Source: Corallium rubrum | Lineage: Eukaryota; Cnidaria; Anthozoa; Scleralcyonacea; Coralliidae | Direction: 5' to 3' | Assembly: GCA_964035015.1 (NCBI GenBank) | Contig: OZ036003.1 | Coordinates: 4,803,754-4,867,753 of the forward strand | Length of the DNA stretch: 64,000 bases | In this document: piece by piece, positions 1 to 11,990 of the stretch | Numbering within the stretch: the first letter of the stretch is position 1 | How the letters are laid out: each line of letters opens with the position of its first letter | The notes under the pieces: generated by a model | The model's database searches: none | What the model saw: only the letters and a program-made list of their open reading frames with translations | Told to the model about the DNA's origin: nothing | Position numbers and translations under genes: made by a program

Positions 1-10
1 CAGTCCTTAC

Positions 11-142
11 CTATATAATTCCATCATTCCCCTTGCTTTTTTCTTCAGAAATTGTAACCCGTAGTAATCGATGAAAATTAAATCCAAACTTTTGTGGCCA
101 CCTTTTGGAGGACAAGATCTTGCTACATTTACATCAAGAGCA
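11..142 (-). CDS. MGAT5: MGAT5-like glycosyltransferase, exon 12 (catalytic domain, last exon in window)
   Basis: The minus-strand exon follows a pyrimidine-rich acceptor (TTCTATTTCAG before 142) and ends at a GTAAGG donor formed by bases 10-5. It enters in phase 2, joining exon 11, and leaves in phase 2. It reads through LDLIFIDYYGLQFLKKKAR, which corresponds to the VELIYID..GL..FKK stretch early in the catalytic domain of vertebrate MGAT5 (GT18). The enzyme transfers GlcNAc from UDP-GlcNAc in beta-1,6 linkage to the core alpha-1,6 mannose of N-glycans in the Golgi lumen. The remaining catalytic exons lie beyond the left edge. Homology is by recall of the family; splice sites are seen directly. 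Confidence 0.85.
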
Positions 143-204
143 CTGAAATAGAAGAAAATATAGTTAAAACATTTATACAGCCGTACAAGCTGATCTCTAC
201 AACT

Positions 205-1745
<1,541 letters not shown>

Positions 1746-1792
1746 ACAATTGAAATTTTAATGTCTATAAATAACTCTGCTAAAACACATAC

Positions 1793-1962
1793 CTCAGTAG
1801 TTCCATATGATCAACAGTCACTCGTATGTCATGTCCTAAGACAAACAGTGACGTAATCAAATCACTCCACTGCACTAGCTCACCAAGAGGGCCTCCTTTA
1901 CCAGCTGTTTGGGCAAAGTGAAATTTTTTCTCCTCCGCTAAAACTCCAATATGAATAACAAC
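1793..1962 (-). CDS. MGAT5: MGAT5-like glycosyltransferase, exon 11 (start of catalytic domain)
   Basis: This exon is bounded by acceptor TACTAG (before 1962) and donor GTATGT (after 1793), entering in phase 0 and leaving in phase 2. It begins VVIHIGVLAEE and contains GGPLGELVQWSDLITSL, then GHDIRV. The GGPLGELVQWSDLI block is essentially identical to the vertebrate MGAT5 catalytic domain and is the strongest single piece of evidence for the gene's identity. It reads in frame from exon 10 and into exon 12. No stop or frameshift is present. I cannot tell MGAT5 from MGAT5B with the part available. Confidence 0.93.
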
Positions 1963-2067
1963 CTAGTACGCAAAAATCATTCACGAAAGCATACAAATTA
2001 AGAGAAGAGCCGATTGATGCATGGTTACAGCATCTCACTGGCAATCAGAATGTTGTGGGTTTGAGAG
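1963..2067. other. Short intron stretch
   Basis: Intron 10 sequence between exon 11 and the 25-bp satellite. I see nothing else in it. Confidence 0.6.
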
Positions 2068-2862
2068 TAAAACCAGACTATTTTACTCTGTCTAACACCA
2101 GACTATTTTACTCTGTCTAACACCAGACTATTTTACTCTGGCTAACACCACACTATTTTACTCTGTCTAACACCAGACTATTTTACTCTGGCTAACACCA
2201 GACTATTTTACTCTGTCTAACACCAGATTACTTTACTCTATCTAACACCAGACTATTTTACTGTGTCTAACCCCAGACTATTTTACTGTGTCTAACACCA
2301 GACTATTTTACTCTGTCTAACACCAGACTATTTTACTCTGTCTAACACCAGACTATTTTACTCTAACACCAGACTATTTTACTCTGTCTAACACCAGACT
2401 ATTTTACTGTGTCTAATACCACACTATTTTACTCGGTCTAACACCAGACTATTTTACTCTGTCTAACACCAGATTACTTTACTCTGTCTAACACCAGATT
2501 ACTTTACTCTATCTAACACCAGACTATTTTACTGTGTCTAACCCCAGACTATTTTACTGTGTCTAACACCAGACTATTTTACTCTGTCTAACACCAGACT
2601 ATTTTACTCTGTTTAACACCAGACTATTTTACTCTAACACCAGACTATTTTACTCTGTCTAACACCAGACTATTTTACTCTATCTAACACCAGACTATTT
2701 TACTCTGTCTAACACCAGACTATTTCACTCTGTCTAACACCACACTATTTTACTCTGTCTAACACCAGACTATTTTACTCTGTCTAACACCAGACTATTT
2801 TACTCTGTCTAACACCAGACTATTTTACTCTGGCTAACACCAGACTATTTTAGTGGTCAAAG
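2068..2862. repeat. 25-bp satellite array in intron 10
   Basis: About 31 head-to-tail copies of a 25-bp unit, consensus GACTATTTTACTCTGTCT followed by AACACCA. Variants include GGCT for GTCT and copies lacking CTGT. Two diverged copies in opposite orientation occur at about 44515-44572 (GGCGTTAGCCAGAGTAAAA) inside the large CACTA-type element, and one half-unit occurs near 24370. Confidence 0.95.
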
Positions 2863-2916
2863 TAGATTCCTCCCAGCAATTGCCAAGTAAAGGGTTAATT
2901 TTCTCTTTTAGAATAC

Positions 2917-3087
2917 CTTTTTTATTGCCTTGTCTGTAACATTTACTCTCGCTTGTAGTTCCTTCAAGCCATTAACCCAGTAGCTATACATAAAAGCAAC
3001 TCTTGAACGGATCCAACTCAAACGAGACTCTGCTACAACACGAGTCAGTTTATCTAACAGCTTTGCCATGCTAGTGTCTCTTATATT
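2917..3087 (-). CDS. MGAT5: MGAT5-like glycosyltransferase, exon 10
   Basis: A 171-nt exon of exactly 57 codons, phase 0 at both ends, with acceptor GATATTAG (before 3087) and donor GTATTC (after 2917). It starts NIRDTSMAKLLDKL and continues SRLSWIRSRVAFMYSYWVNG. This matches the family segment with an IR.D start and a W(M/I)R.R......W tryptophan pattern just before the catalytic domain. It joins exon 9 upstream (long intron with many transposons) and exon 11 downstream in frame. Predicted to be alpha-helical and luminal. Confidence 0.88.
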
Positions 3088-3351
3088 CTAATATCAACAA
3101 AAGGAATAAAAAATAACAATTTAAAGACATTTAACCGTGACGTCACAACCGTGTTTGCATAATTTTATTTTATTTTATTTAACTTTGCCCTGATAATATC
3201 ATTAATTATATATGTACACTTTGTACCAACAAAAGTAATACAAGACAGGAATACCACAACAGCTAAAGCCAATTACTGCGGATCCTTTGTTAAAAATATT
3301 ATAACAACGTGGACGGAAATACACAAGCACAAGATAATATAAAAACAAAAT
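3088..3351. other. Intron stretch, nothing recognised
   Basis: AT-rich intron 9 sequence. It contains a short TTTTA repeat near 3163-3180 and no feature I can support. Confidence 0.5.
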
Positions 3352-4302
3352 AATTAATTAATTAAATGAATAAATAAATAAATAAAAAATAAATAAATAA
3401 ATAAATAAATGAAAAGTAAATAAGTAAATAAATAAATAAATAAATAGACAAATAAATAAATATATAAAAAATAAATAAATAGATAAATAAATAAATAAAT
3501 AAATAAATAAATGAATAAATAAATAAATAAATAAATAGATAAATAGATAAATAGATAAACAGATAAACAGATAAAGAGATAAATAGATAAATAGATAAAT
3601 AGATAAATAGATAAATAGATAAATAGATAAATAGATAAATAGATAAATAGATAAATAGATAAATAGATAAATAGATAAATAGATAAATAGATAAATAGAT
3701 AAATAGATAAATAGATAAATAGATAATAGATAAATAGATAAATAAACAGATAAATAGATAAATAGGTAAATGGGTAAATAGGTAAATGGGTAAATGGGTA
3801 AATGGGTAAATGGGTAAATGGGTAAATGGGTAAATGGGTTAATGGGTAAATGGGTAAATGGGTAAATGGGTAAATGGGTAAATGGGTAAATGGGTAAATG
3901 GGTAAATGGGTAAATGGGTAAATGGGTAAATGGGTAAATGGGTAAATGGGTAAATGGGTAAATGGGTAAATGGGTAAATGGGTAAATGGGTAAATGGGTA
4001 AATGGGTAAATGGGTAAATGGGTAAATGGGTAAATGGGTAAATAGCTAAATAGCTAAATAGCTAAATAGCTAAATAGCTAAATAGCTAAATAGCTAAATA
4101 GATAAATAGATAAATAGATAAATAGATAAATAGATAAATAGATAAATAGATAAATAGATAAATAGATAAAGATAAATAGATAAACAGATAAACAGATAAA
4201 CAGATAAACAGATAAACAGATAAACAGATAAATAGATAAATAGATAAATAAATAAATAGATAAATAGATAAACAAATAGATAAATAAATAAATAATAAAT
4301 TG
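3352..4302. repeat. TAAA-based tetra/octanucleotide block with sharp sub-domains
   Basis: About 950 bp of a repeat that keeps TAAA in phase while the partner tetramer changes by block: TAAA/TAAA, then TAAATAGA, then about 30 copies of TAAATGGG (3770-4042), then TAAATAGC (4043-4100), then TAAATAGA and TAAACAGA again. It lies in intron 9 of the MGAT5-like gene. Confidence 0.95.
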
Positions 4303-4739
4303 GGCGAGGTTTAAAAACAACAAGAAGGGGAAACTAATAGACTACGAGCACAATTACACTTAACACAGGCTGTCTTCCGCGTGTACGTGGGTCGTCAGGG
4401 TCGAATGTTGAGCAAAGAGCGGAGTAGTAATATTCTTTCAACCTGATATACCGTAAATACCTTATTAACTACCTTTGATACATACAGACCTGCTGTGCAC
4501 ATGGACACTTGCACAGGACTGTTCATGCCACAGGGCAAAACCTTGAGTAGCGTTTCGCGTGCTGTGATTTGTCGGACCGGTTTCTGGCTTAGATGCATTG
4601 TCAAGAAACGGGGGGAATCGGAAGAAGAATATGAAAACAAGCCTAGTGATCAATTGGCGATCCCTCTTTTTCTTGGTGTGCATCTGGGTCGGAGGTTGGT
4701 CCAGCGCGTCGCAGCGTTAGTTTGCTTCTTTCTTTTTTT

Positions 4740-4770
<31 letters not shown>

Positions 4771-5073
4771 TTGGGGTTGTTGTTGTTTGTTGTTGTTGTT
4801 GTTGTTGTTTCATCTTCTTTCTTTGTAGTTTTTTTTGTTGTTGATTGGGTTTTTTTAGGGGGGCGCCTCGCATGGGTCTTCGTGTCCCGTTTGCGCCTTC
4901 TCCCTATTGGGTACACTATTTTCCTCATTTTCTTATAACACTTTCTTTATCTTATAACTTAGTCTTATTATTGTAGTATATACTTTTGCTAATACCCAAT
5001 AATGTTGTAAAAAAGAAAAATGCAGTAACTGACCTATCCAGTTCCTCCACTTTACCAGTATTTGTCCGAAATA
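4303..5073. other. Intron sequence with a T/G homopolymer block
   Basis: Mostly unique sequence. A poly-T run followed by a poly-G run and GTT repeats occupies about 4733-4830. Short open frames on both strands show no family signature, and I do not call a gene. Confidence 0.6.
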
Positions 5074-5268
5074 TAGTCGAACCCCTATTAAGCGGAGACT
5101 TTGGGACCTCGTCAGGTGTCCGCTTAATAGGGGTGTCCGCTTAATAGGGGTTGGCACAGTAGGGGGTGCGCAAGGGTTACCAGGTTTTATTATAGACTTC
5201 GTTTGGTTTCACTGTAAAACAATTAATACAGCACTATTTGACTTAAAATAAGTCCACATATTTCTTTA

Positions 5269-5728
5269 AAGTGCTTATGTCACAAAAAAAAATTTTAACT
5301 TTTGAGTAGAGGACAAAAAGTTTGTTAATAGGTTCTTTAACATTTTTCGGTTTTCTCTTTTCATTCGCGAGATATGCGGCTCTAAACAGCAATTTTCGTG
5401 AAAATGTCGCGTATCAACAAGAGTCTGGGACGAGCGTGGTGTGACGTAGCTTAAGGGACTTATTAATTTTAACAATAGCTTTTTAGTACTCCTTCACATG
5501 TGAATTCGAACCTCCGTCCCTTAAGCTACGTCACACGGCTGTCGCCCCAGACCCTTTTCCGTTTTTTTCTCGGGCGCGACAATTTTTTGCTAAAAGCCAA
5601 TTTTTCAAGGTTTAGAGCCGCATATCTCGCGAATGAAAAGAGAAAACCGAAAAATGTTAAAGAACCTATTAACTAACTTTTTGTCCTCTACTCAAAAGTC
5701 AAAAAAATTTTTTGTGACATAAGCACTT
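5269..5728. repeat. Long inverted repeat (about 200-bp arms)
   Basis: The segment 5269-5460 pairs with 5513-5728 in inverse orientation. Shared blocks include AAGTGCTTATGTCACAAAA, TATTAGGTTCTTTAACATTT-like sequence, CATTCGCGAGATATGCGGC and the CTTAAGCTACGTCAC end. The loop is about 50 bp. Confidence 0.9.
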
Positions 5729-6040
5729 TAATCGTTCAAAATATAACAAAACATTAACCAAACTGAAAATTATGAAATACATTAGATAAGTTAAATTATT
5801 AAATAAAGAAAGAATCTATAAGTGTTTGCTTGCGAGGTTCGCGTAGCCGCAAGCCTCTCAAAACGTCGTTAACGTTCAAAAGAGCACTGGAAAGCTTTTC
5901 ATTACATGTATGTCGATCGCCTAATGTCGGTATGTCTTGTAAAATCTTAAGTGTTGAATGTTACTGTCAAAGGAAAACATTAACCTTGAACTCCATGTGT
6001 CCGCTTAATAGAGGTTATTCTGTTCATTGGGGCCCAAGAT

Positions 6041-7690
6041 AGGTGTCCGCTTCCGCTTAATAGGGGTGTCCGCTTAATAGGGGTTGTAACTATAGGGTTT
6101 TATTAAAGAAATGGCCGGGACCTTTCATAGATGTCCGCTTAATAGGGGTGTCCGCTTAACGGGGGTGTCCGCTTAATAGGGTGTCCGCTTAATAGGGGTG
6201 TCCGCTTAATAGGGGTGTCCGCTAAATAGGGGTGTCCGCTTAATAGGGGCGTCCGCTTAATAGGGGTGTCCGCTTAATAGGGGTGCCCGCTTAATAGGGT
6301 GTCCGCTTAATAGGGGTGTCCGCTTAATGGGGGTGTCCGCTTAATAGGGGTGTCCGCTTAATAGGGGTGTCCGCTTAATAGGGGTGTCCGCTTAATAGGG
6401 GTGTCCGCTTAATAGGTGTGTCCGCTTAATAGGGGTGTCCACTTAATGGGGAAGTCCGCTTAATGGGGGTGTCCGCTTAATAGGGGTGTCCGCTTAATAG
6501 GGGTGTCCGCTTAATAGGGGTGTCCGCTTAATGGGGGTGTCCGCTTAATGGGGGTGTCCGCTTAATGGGGGTGTCCGCTTAATAGGGGTGTCCGCTTAAT
6601 AGAGGTGTCTGCTTAATAGAGGTGTCCGCTTAATAGGGGTGTCCGCTTAATAGGGGTGTCCGCTTAATAGAGGTGTCCGCTTAATAGGGGTTGTAACTAT
6701 AGGGTTTTATTAAAGAAATGGCCAGGACATTTCATAGGTGTCCGCTTAATAGAGGTGTCCGCTTAATAGGGGTGTCCGCTTAATAGAGGTGTCCGCTTAA
6801 TAGGGGTGTCCGCTTAATAGGGGTGCCCGCTTAATAGGGGTGTCCGCTTAATAGGGGTGTCCACTTAATAGAGGTGTCCGCTTAATAGGGGTTGTAACTA
6901 TAGGGTTTTATTAAAGAAATGGCCAGGACATTTCATAGGTGTCCGCTTAATAGGGGTGTCCGCTTAATAGAGGTGTCCGCTTAATAGGGATGTCCGCTTA
7001 ATAGGGGTGCCCGCTTAATAGGTGTCCGCTTAATAGGGGTGTCCGCTTAATAGGGGTGTCCGCTTAATAGGGGTGTCCGCTTAATAGGGGTGTCCGCTTA
7101 ATAGGGATGTCCGCTTAATAGGGATGTCCGCTTAATAGGTGTCCGCTTAATAGGGGTGTCCGCTTAATAGGGGTGTCCGCTTAATAGGTGTCCGCTTAAT
7201 AGGGGTGTCCGCTTAATAGGTGTCCGCTTAATAGGGGTGTCCGCTTAATAGGGGTGTCCGCTTAATAGGGGTGTCCGCTTAATAGGGATGTCCGCTTAAT
7301 AGGGATGTCCGCTTAATAGGTGTCCGCTTAATAGGGGTGTCCGCTTAATAGGGGTGTCCGCTTAATAGGTGTCCGCTTAATAGGGGTGTCCGCTTAATAG
7401 AGGTGTCCGCTTAATAGGGGTGTCCGCTTAATAGAGGTGTCCGCTTAATAGGGGTGTCCGCTTAATAGGGGTGTCCGCTTAATAGAGGTGTCCGCTTAAT
7501 AGGGGTGTCCGCTTAATAGGGGTGTCCACTTAATAGGTGTCCGCTTAATAGGGGTGTCCGCTTAATAGAGGTGTCCGCTTAATAGGGGTGTCCGCTTAAT
7601 AGGGGTGTCCGCTTAATAGAGGTGTCCGCTTAATAGGTGTCCGCTTATAATAGGGGTGTCTGCTTAATAGGGGTGTCCGTTAAGAGGGGT
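6041..7690. repeat. 17-bp TGTCCGCTTAATAGGGG satellite
   Basis: About 90 units of TGTCCGCTTAATAGGGG, with 14-15-bp short forms (AGGTGTCC junctions) and base variants. A 50-bp interrupter beginning GTTGTAACTATAGGGTTTTA recurs at 6083, 6690 and 6891, giving a higher-order structure. There are no unique spacers, so it is not a CRISPR array. Confidence 0.95.
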
Positions 7691-7701
7691 TTGATTGTAC
7701 C

Positions 7702-7995
7702 AGACTAACTAGATCATCCTCCAATAATGCTAACACTAAAACATTTGTCGTTCCCAAAAGCAAAACATCAACATACCAGAAATCTTTCTTTGTAAGGTTA
7801 ATTAGAATATGGAATGCTTTAGCAAATGAACTTAATCTCACTATGGACAACCTTCCTTTGTTTAAATCCGTTATGCTTAATTATTATTTCTCATCTTTGG
7901 AAACTACTTATGACTGTGAAAACCCTCGTACATTTAAAACAATCTGCTTAAAATGTTCCCGTAGCCTTAGGTACCCTATTTCTTGTTGTTATTAA
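7702..7995 (+). pseudogene. 3' end of a non-LTR (LINE) reverse transcriptase ORF
   Basis: A 98-codon open frame without a start runs to TAA at 7993-7995. It contains VVPKSKTSTYQKSFFVR, RIWNALANEL, and a C-terminus of CLKCSRSLRYPISCCY. This is the typical tail of LINE pol proteins of invertebrates: R(T/K)..Y..SFF.R....WN.L, then a short C..C....CC(F/Y) end. The reading frame begins almost exactly at the right end of the TA-flanked element, so the copy is either 5'-truncated or was split by that insertion. No RT core motifs are in the window. It is a dead fragment within intron 9 of the MGAT5-like gene, on the opposite strand. Confidence 0.8.
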
Positions 7996-8365
7996 CATAT
8001 TTAGTTTAGTTAGTATTTTGCTGTTATTAATTGTAGCTAAGATTTGACTTTGTAGTTAGTATATTTATTTACTACTTTATTTAGTTTATTTAGTTTAGTT
8101 TACTTTAGTTTAGCTTAGCTTAGCTTAGCTTAGTTTAGTTTAGTTTAGTTTAGTTTAATTTAGTTTAGTTTAGTTTAGTTTAGTTTAGTTTAGTTTAGTT
8201 TAGTTTAGTTTAGTTTAGTTTAGTTTAGTTTAGTATAGTTTAGTTTAGGGGCAGCAGTAATTGGATTATTGCTGTTGCGGTGACCATGCCGTTATATTTT
8301 GAATTCATTTTGTTGTGCATGTATACACTATAACATTATAATGGCGAATCTAATAATAAAAAAAA
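7996..8365 (+). mobile_element. LINE 3' UTR with (AGTTT)n and A-rich tail
   Basis: After the stop codon comes about 150 bp of a TTTAG pentanucleotide repeat (8095-8247), then GTAATTGGATTATTGCTGTT and ATGGCGAATCTAATAATAAA ending in A-rich sequence. A diverged copy of the last 100 bp (GTAATTGGCGATTGCTGTTG ... TTTGGCGAATTTAATAAA) is inserted in the Gypsy element at 53683. Its recurrence without the ORF marks it as the LINE's 3' terminus. Confidence 0.75.
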
Positions 8366-8703
8366 ATCACAGCGTACGTAACACGTAACGTATTTTTTTA
8401 AAGTAAAACTACACTTGTTGTCAGAAATTACATTACTACAGCCGTGGCAAAAAATATACTTATATTTGTGGTACAAAGCAAAAAACGCGGATGAACTGGC
8501 AAAGCACGCGTGGGAATAGGTAAGCACGAGTGGTGTTAGTACCGTTAGCACGTTTCCTGTTACCGTTCAGACATTGGCATCAGTGCCGGATTAAGGTTGC
8601 GCGGGACCCGTAGCAAATGAAAAATGCGGGGCCCTATATTACGTATGTCAATAGGGACCTTAAGCAAGTTAGGACGACGACGGCAAATAAGTTATTATAA
8701 GTA

Positions 8704-8837
8704 ATAACATGACTTGAGGGAAATTAGCGATTAAATTGCCAGCCGCCGAGGGAAGATTTGTGAAGCCCGAGGACTTTTACAAATCTTCCCGAGGCGAAGG
8801 GCAATTTAATCGCTAATTTCCCGACAAGTCATGTTAT
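8704..8837. repeat. Fold-back repeat inside the hAT-like element
   Basis: Arms of about 45 bp (ATAACATGACTTGAGGGAAA ... and its inverse ending CAAGTCATGTTAT) flank an inner hairpin GAAGATTTGT/ACAAATCTTC. Confidence 0.85.
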
Positions 8838-8902
8838 CAGTTCGTAATATTATGATCGCCGAGGAAAACTTTGAGAATCTTACCGCCAGGAAATTTACAC
8901 GG

Positions 8903-9220
8903 TTGAACCATAGTTAATAGAAAATATACATGGTTTGGAAGCTCACAACAGTCATTGTTTTATGTTTTTGTTCAGGTTTATGGAAATTTTTGCACTTTCA
9001 TGGTTACTGAACATATTGTGTTTCTGTATAATGAAGCAATCATCCAATAGCAACGTTTAGCTTCAATCACTCAACCGTACTGTTTAAATATTAATAAACC
9101 TAAAACAAAGGATTTGGCACCTTCGTGTACCTTTCAAGATGAATCGTAGCTTGATTGTTAACCGCTTTGAAGTTTGCCGGGTTTCCAAACCATGTATATT
9201 TTCTATTAACTATGGTTGAA
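8903..9220. repeat. 38-bp inverted repeats around a 242-bp centre
   Basis: Bases 8903-8940 and 9183-9220 are inverse copies (core AGTTAATAGAAAATATACAT) with one mismatch. A second palindromic stretch of GGGAAATT(T/A)AGAAGACAAAG-type sequence follows at 9225-9410. Confidence 0.8.
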
Positions 9221-9678
9221 CAGAGAAGTTGCATCTAATTTTCTCGTGCATGTTGATGATGGAAAATATATGCAAGCGGGAAATTTAGAAGAAGACAAAG
9301 GATTTCTTTGTCTACTAATTTTCCCCTGCATGGTTGATGAGGGAAAATTAGTAGACAAAGAAATCTTTTGTTTTCTACTAAATTTCCCGGGGAAATTTAG
9401 AAGACAAAGGCGTATGCATGGGTAATGAGGAAAATATGGGATTTACATTCCCTTTGAGAACAATGAAAACCGTAGTGATCATGATATTAATTACTACATT
9501 TAAAAGAAACCATAGATCAGGACATCGTATCTTGTATATGCTTTATGTATTTTGTAAGATATTTAAAAGGCAGCCATAGCTTCGACAACATAACGTACGA
9601 TAGATTAACGCCTAAGTAAACTAACAATTCTTGCTGTTCCTTGCCACGTCGTCGTCTTGAAAACGTAAAAACGCTTCA

Positions 9679-10128
9679 GGCCACGTTTACACTAGAGCAA
9701 AAGTATCCGGATTCACATTGTTTGTCATCCTCATGGTAATAAAAAACAATGTGAATCCGGATATTTTTGCTCTACAGGGTGTATCAAAAAAAAGGCTACC
9801 CTTAGAAAATATAATTAACATTCTTTTCAAATAACCTATTGTATATTGACAGCCCTGGACACATACGCGTTGCTCTGTGGTCAGTTGAACCATTTTTAAT
9901 CGAACTGATATGAATATAATTAACATTTTTATTTCAGTTATGCTCCTTCATACGTTTAGAAGTTATCGTAATTTCCCAGGTGTATACGACCATTTGTTTT
10001 TTACGCATCCGTGACTTCAGAGGTGTCCAGGGCTGTCAATATACAATAGGTTATTTGAAAAGAATGTTAATTATATTTTCTAAGGGTAGCCTTTTTTTTG
10101 ATACACCCTGTTGTGTAAACGGGGTCTC
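9679..10128. mobile_element. Fold-back MITE split by a second MITE
   Basis: The outer element has inverted arms that begin (A/C)CGTTTACAC and continue AGAGCAAAA and CCGGATTCACATTGTT. The right arm is interrupted after GCTCTA by an inner element at 9775-10110 and resumes as GTGTAAACGGGGTCTC. The TA preceding the inner element (9773-9774) and a TT after it (10111-10112) suggest a TA target with one substitution. Confidence 0.7.
9775..10110. mobile_element. Nested mariner-like MITE, 336 bp
   Basis: Terminal inverted repeats begin CAGGGTGTATCAAAAAAAA and extend for about 85 bp through TTGACAGCCCTGGAC on each side. The short centre has no ORF of note. The CAGGGTGT(A/C)TC start next to TA is common for mariner-type MITEs. 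Confidence 0.75.
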
Positions 10129-10884
10129 AGTTGACGTTGTATGTGCAACGAGGACGGTGTTGGGATTACCCTTGGGCCTGCAAATTATTCAACGTTTTGT
10201 TTTGGTTGAAAAATACTATTGTACTTGGGTCGTCGTCGTGACGTTCGCGTTGTGATCGCTTAAGGTCCCTAATGTCGCCATTTAAACTCTTTTTCATTTC
10301 ATATGAATCATATCTAGAATGTAGACTACAGGGGCGCAACTAGAAAATTTCGAGGACAGGGGTTGAACGCAAAAAAAGGGCAAAGTCGTTCAGTATTCTA
10401 AACAATTTGGGATACTAGATATCCTCGTTATGCTTCTTCGAGAACACTCAACAACCACAACAACAATCAGTGCAGTAGCAAGGTGTCAAAAAGTTGGGGG
10501 GGAGGGCAGTAGTGGCAATTAGTTACCGCATTTGTAGGGGGATCCGGGGGTCCTCCCCCGGAAATTTTTGAAATCTAGCACCTCGGAAACACCATTTGCA
10601 GCAATTTGAGCGAACGTTTTCATCTAATTCTAAAGCGAGTATAAATGTCTCTTCGAATAGATAGTGTTTGGTACTTTGGACGATTTTCTTCTTCGTTGTT
10701 TTGGTTTCCAGTGCCCCCCCCCCCCCAATCGCGGGGCCCGTAGCATTTGCTACATCTGCTACCAGATTAGGCCCTGATTGCCATCAGTCGGTGGGGAGAG
10801 ATTGGGATTTTCCGTATTGTGGTATTTTTCGTACAGTACAGTTTCAGTAATTTTTCAGCTTTGTTGGAACACCAGTTCACTTAC

Positions 10885-10962
10885 AACTTTCTCTCCAGAA
10901 TTTCCAGCTTCCTCTTCTCTAACAGAACGTCTTCCAGAAAATGTTGGGCAACAGGATTCCAC
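10885..10962 (-). CDS. MGAT5: MGAT5-like glycosyltransferase, exon 9 (tail of module 3)
   Basis: A 78-nt exon of 26 codons, phase 0 at both ends, with acceptor ATCGTAG (before 10962) and consensus donor GTAAGT (after 10885). It reads VESCCPTFSGRRSVREEE and then AGNSGEKV. The VE..CP start repeats in exons 5 and 7, and in vertebrate MGAT5 the sequence YLSE is followed directly by VE.WCP. It fills the gap between exon 8 (ends YLSE) and exon 10 (starts NIRD) in frame, which supports both. It lies just outside the right end of the hAT-like element, so that insertion did not disrupt it. Confidence 0.85.
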
Positions 10963-11067
10963 CTACGATAGTAATAGCAACGTAAACTAATTTAATAATG
11001 GCAAAGCCTGGTTCTCATATGTCGCCGTTGGTCGCCGACCCATGATTTAGATGCATGTTAAGTAAAA

Positions 11068-11206
11068 GAATTTCACTCGATTACATAGCATGTTCTAAGG
11101 ATTTTGGGTGAAGGAAAATTCGAGTGTAGAATATAACATTTTGAGATAAAACCGGGACCAGTTGCGAAAAATGCAACTACACAGGCCTTCCGGCAGGAAT
11201 TGAACC
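11068..11206 (-). mobile_element. tRNA-derived SINE, truncated copy
   Basis: On the minus strand it shares the body of the SINEs at 18276 and 18518: TTCAATTCCTGCCGGAAGGC, GTTGCATTTTTCGCAACTGG, then ACTCGAATTTTCCTTCACC. The tRNA-like head with box A is missing. Confidence 0.75.
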
Positions 11207-11291
11207 CGGTCAAATTTGTATAACGCCGTCGTGAAATCTGACCGGTCAAAAATCGCCTTTGACCGGTCACAATTGGAACTGACCAGTCAAT
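11207..11291. repeat. GACCGGTCA-type repeats flanking the GAT array
   Basis: Short repeats of (T)GACCGGTCA and GGTCAAATTTGTATAA occur here. They recur at 12800-12860 and, with variation, at 15787-15840, on the outer sides of the GAT arrays. Confidence 0.6.
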
Positions 11292-11925
11292 AATGGTGGT
11301 GACAGTGATAGTGGTAAGAATAATGATCATGATCACGATAGTGATGATGATGGTGGTAAGTGATAACGGTAGTGATGATGATGATGGTATAAGTGATAAT
11401 GATAATGGTAGTGATGATGATGGTCATGATGATGATGATGATGATGATGATGATGGTACAATAATGGTGGTGACAGTGATAGTGGTAAGAATGACGATCA
11501 TGATGATGATAGCGATAATGATGATAGTGGTAAGTGATAATGATAATGGTAGTGATGATGATGATGATGATGATGGTATAAGTGATAATGATAATGGTAG
11601 TGATGATGATGGTGATGATGATGATGGTACAATAATGGTGGTGACAGTGATAGTGGTAAGAATGATGATCATGATGATGATAGCGATAATGATGATAGTG
11701 GTAAGTGATAATGATAATGATAATGATAATGGTAGTGATGATGATGATGAGAAGATAGTGGTGATGGTACAATAATGGTGACGACAGTGATAGTAAGAAT
11801 GATGGTCATGATGATGATAGCAATGATGATGGTAAGTGATAATGATAATGGTAGTGATGATGATGGTGATGAAAATATTGGTGATGATAATGGTAGTAAT
11901 GATGATGATAATGATGATGACGATG

Positions 11926-11990
<65 letters not shown>

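Larger units (their letters stand above)
5074..7697. mobile_element. TA-flanked non-autonomous element containing a 17-bp satellite
   Basis: The left end reads TAGTCGAACCCC after a TA (5072-5073). The right end is its inverted counterpart, GGGGTTTGATTG, followed by TA (7698-7699). Both ends run into AAGCGGA(G/C)AC. TA duplications are what Tc1/mariner-type transposases leave, so I infer a mariner-like MITE. The inverse of the terminal repeat is GTGTCCGCTTAATAGGGG, exactly the unit that fills the right two-thirds. A 450-bp fold-back sits in the left third. No transposase is present. Confidence 0.7.
8581..10776. mobile_element. Non-autonomous hAT-like element
   Basis: It begins CAGTGCCGGATTAAGG and ends with the inverse of CAGGGCCTAATCTGG. 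It is flanked by an 8-bp near-perfect duplication: ATTGGCAT (8573-8580) and ATTGCCAT (10777-10784). Termini starting CAG(T/G)G with an 8-bp target duplication are typical of hAT transposons. I find no transposase frame; the interior is made of several fold-back insertions. It lies in intron 9 of the MGAT5-like gene. Confidence 0.75.

Noticed and set aside
4395-4640. Minus-strand 81-codon frame containing VERILLL after a CAG
   Set aside because: Considered as the MGAT5-like exon after YLSE, but it lacks the W/C-C-P motif; exon 9 at 10885-10962 fits in sequence and phase.
6041-7690. CRISPR-like look of a 17-bp repeat array
   Set aside because: The units abut without unique spacers, and the context is a eukaryotic transposon.
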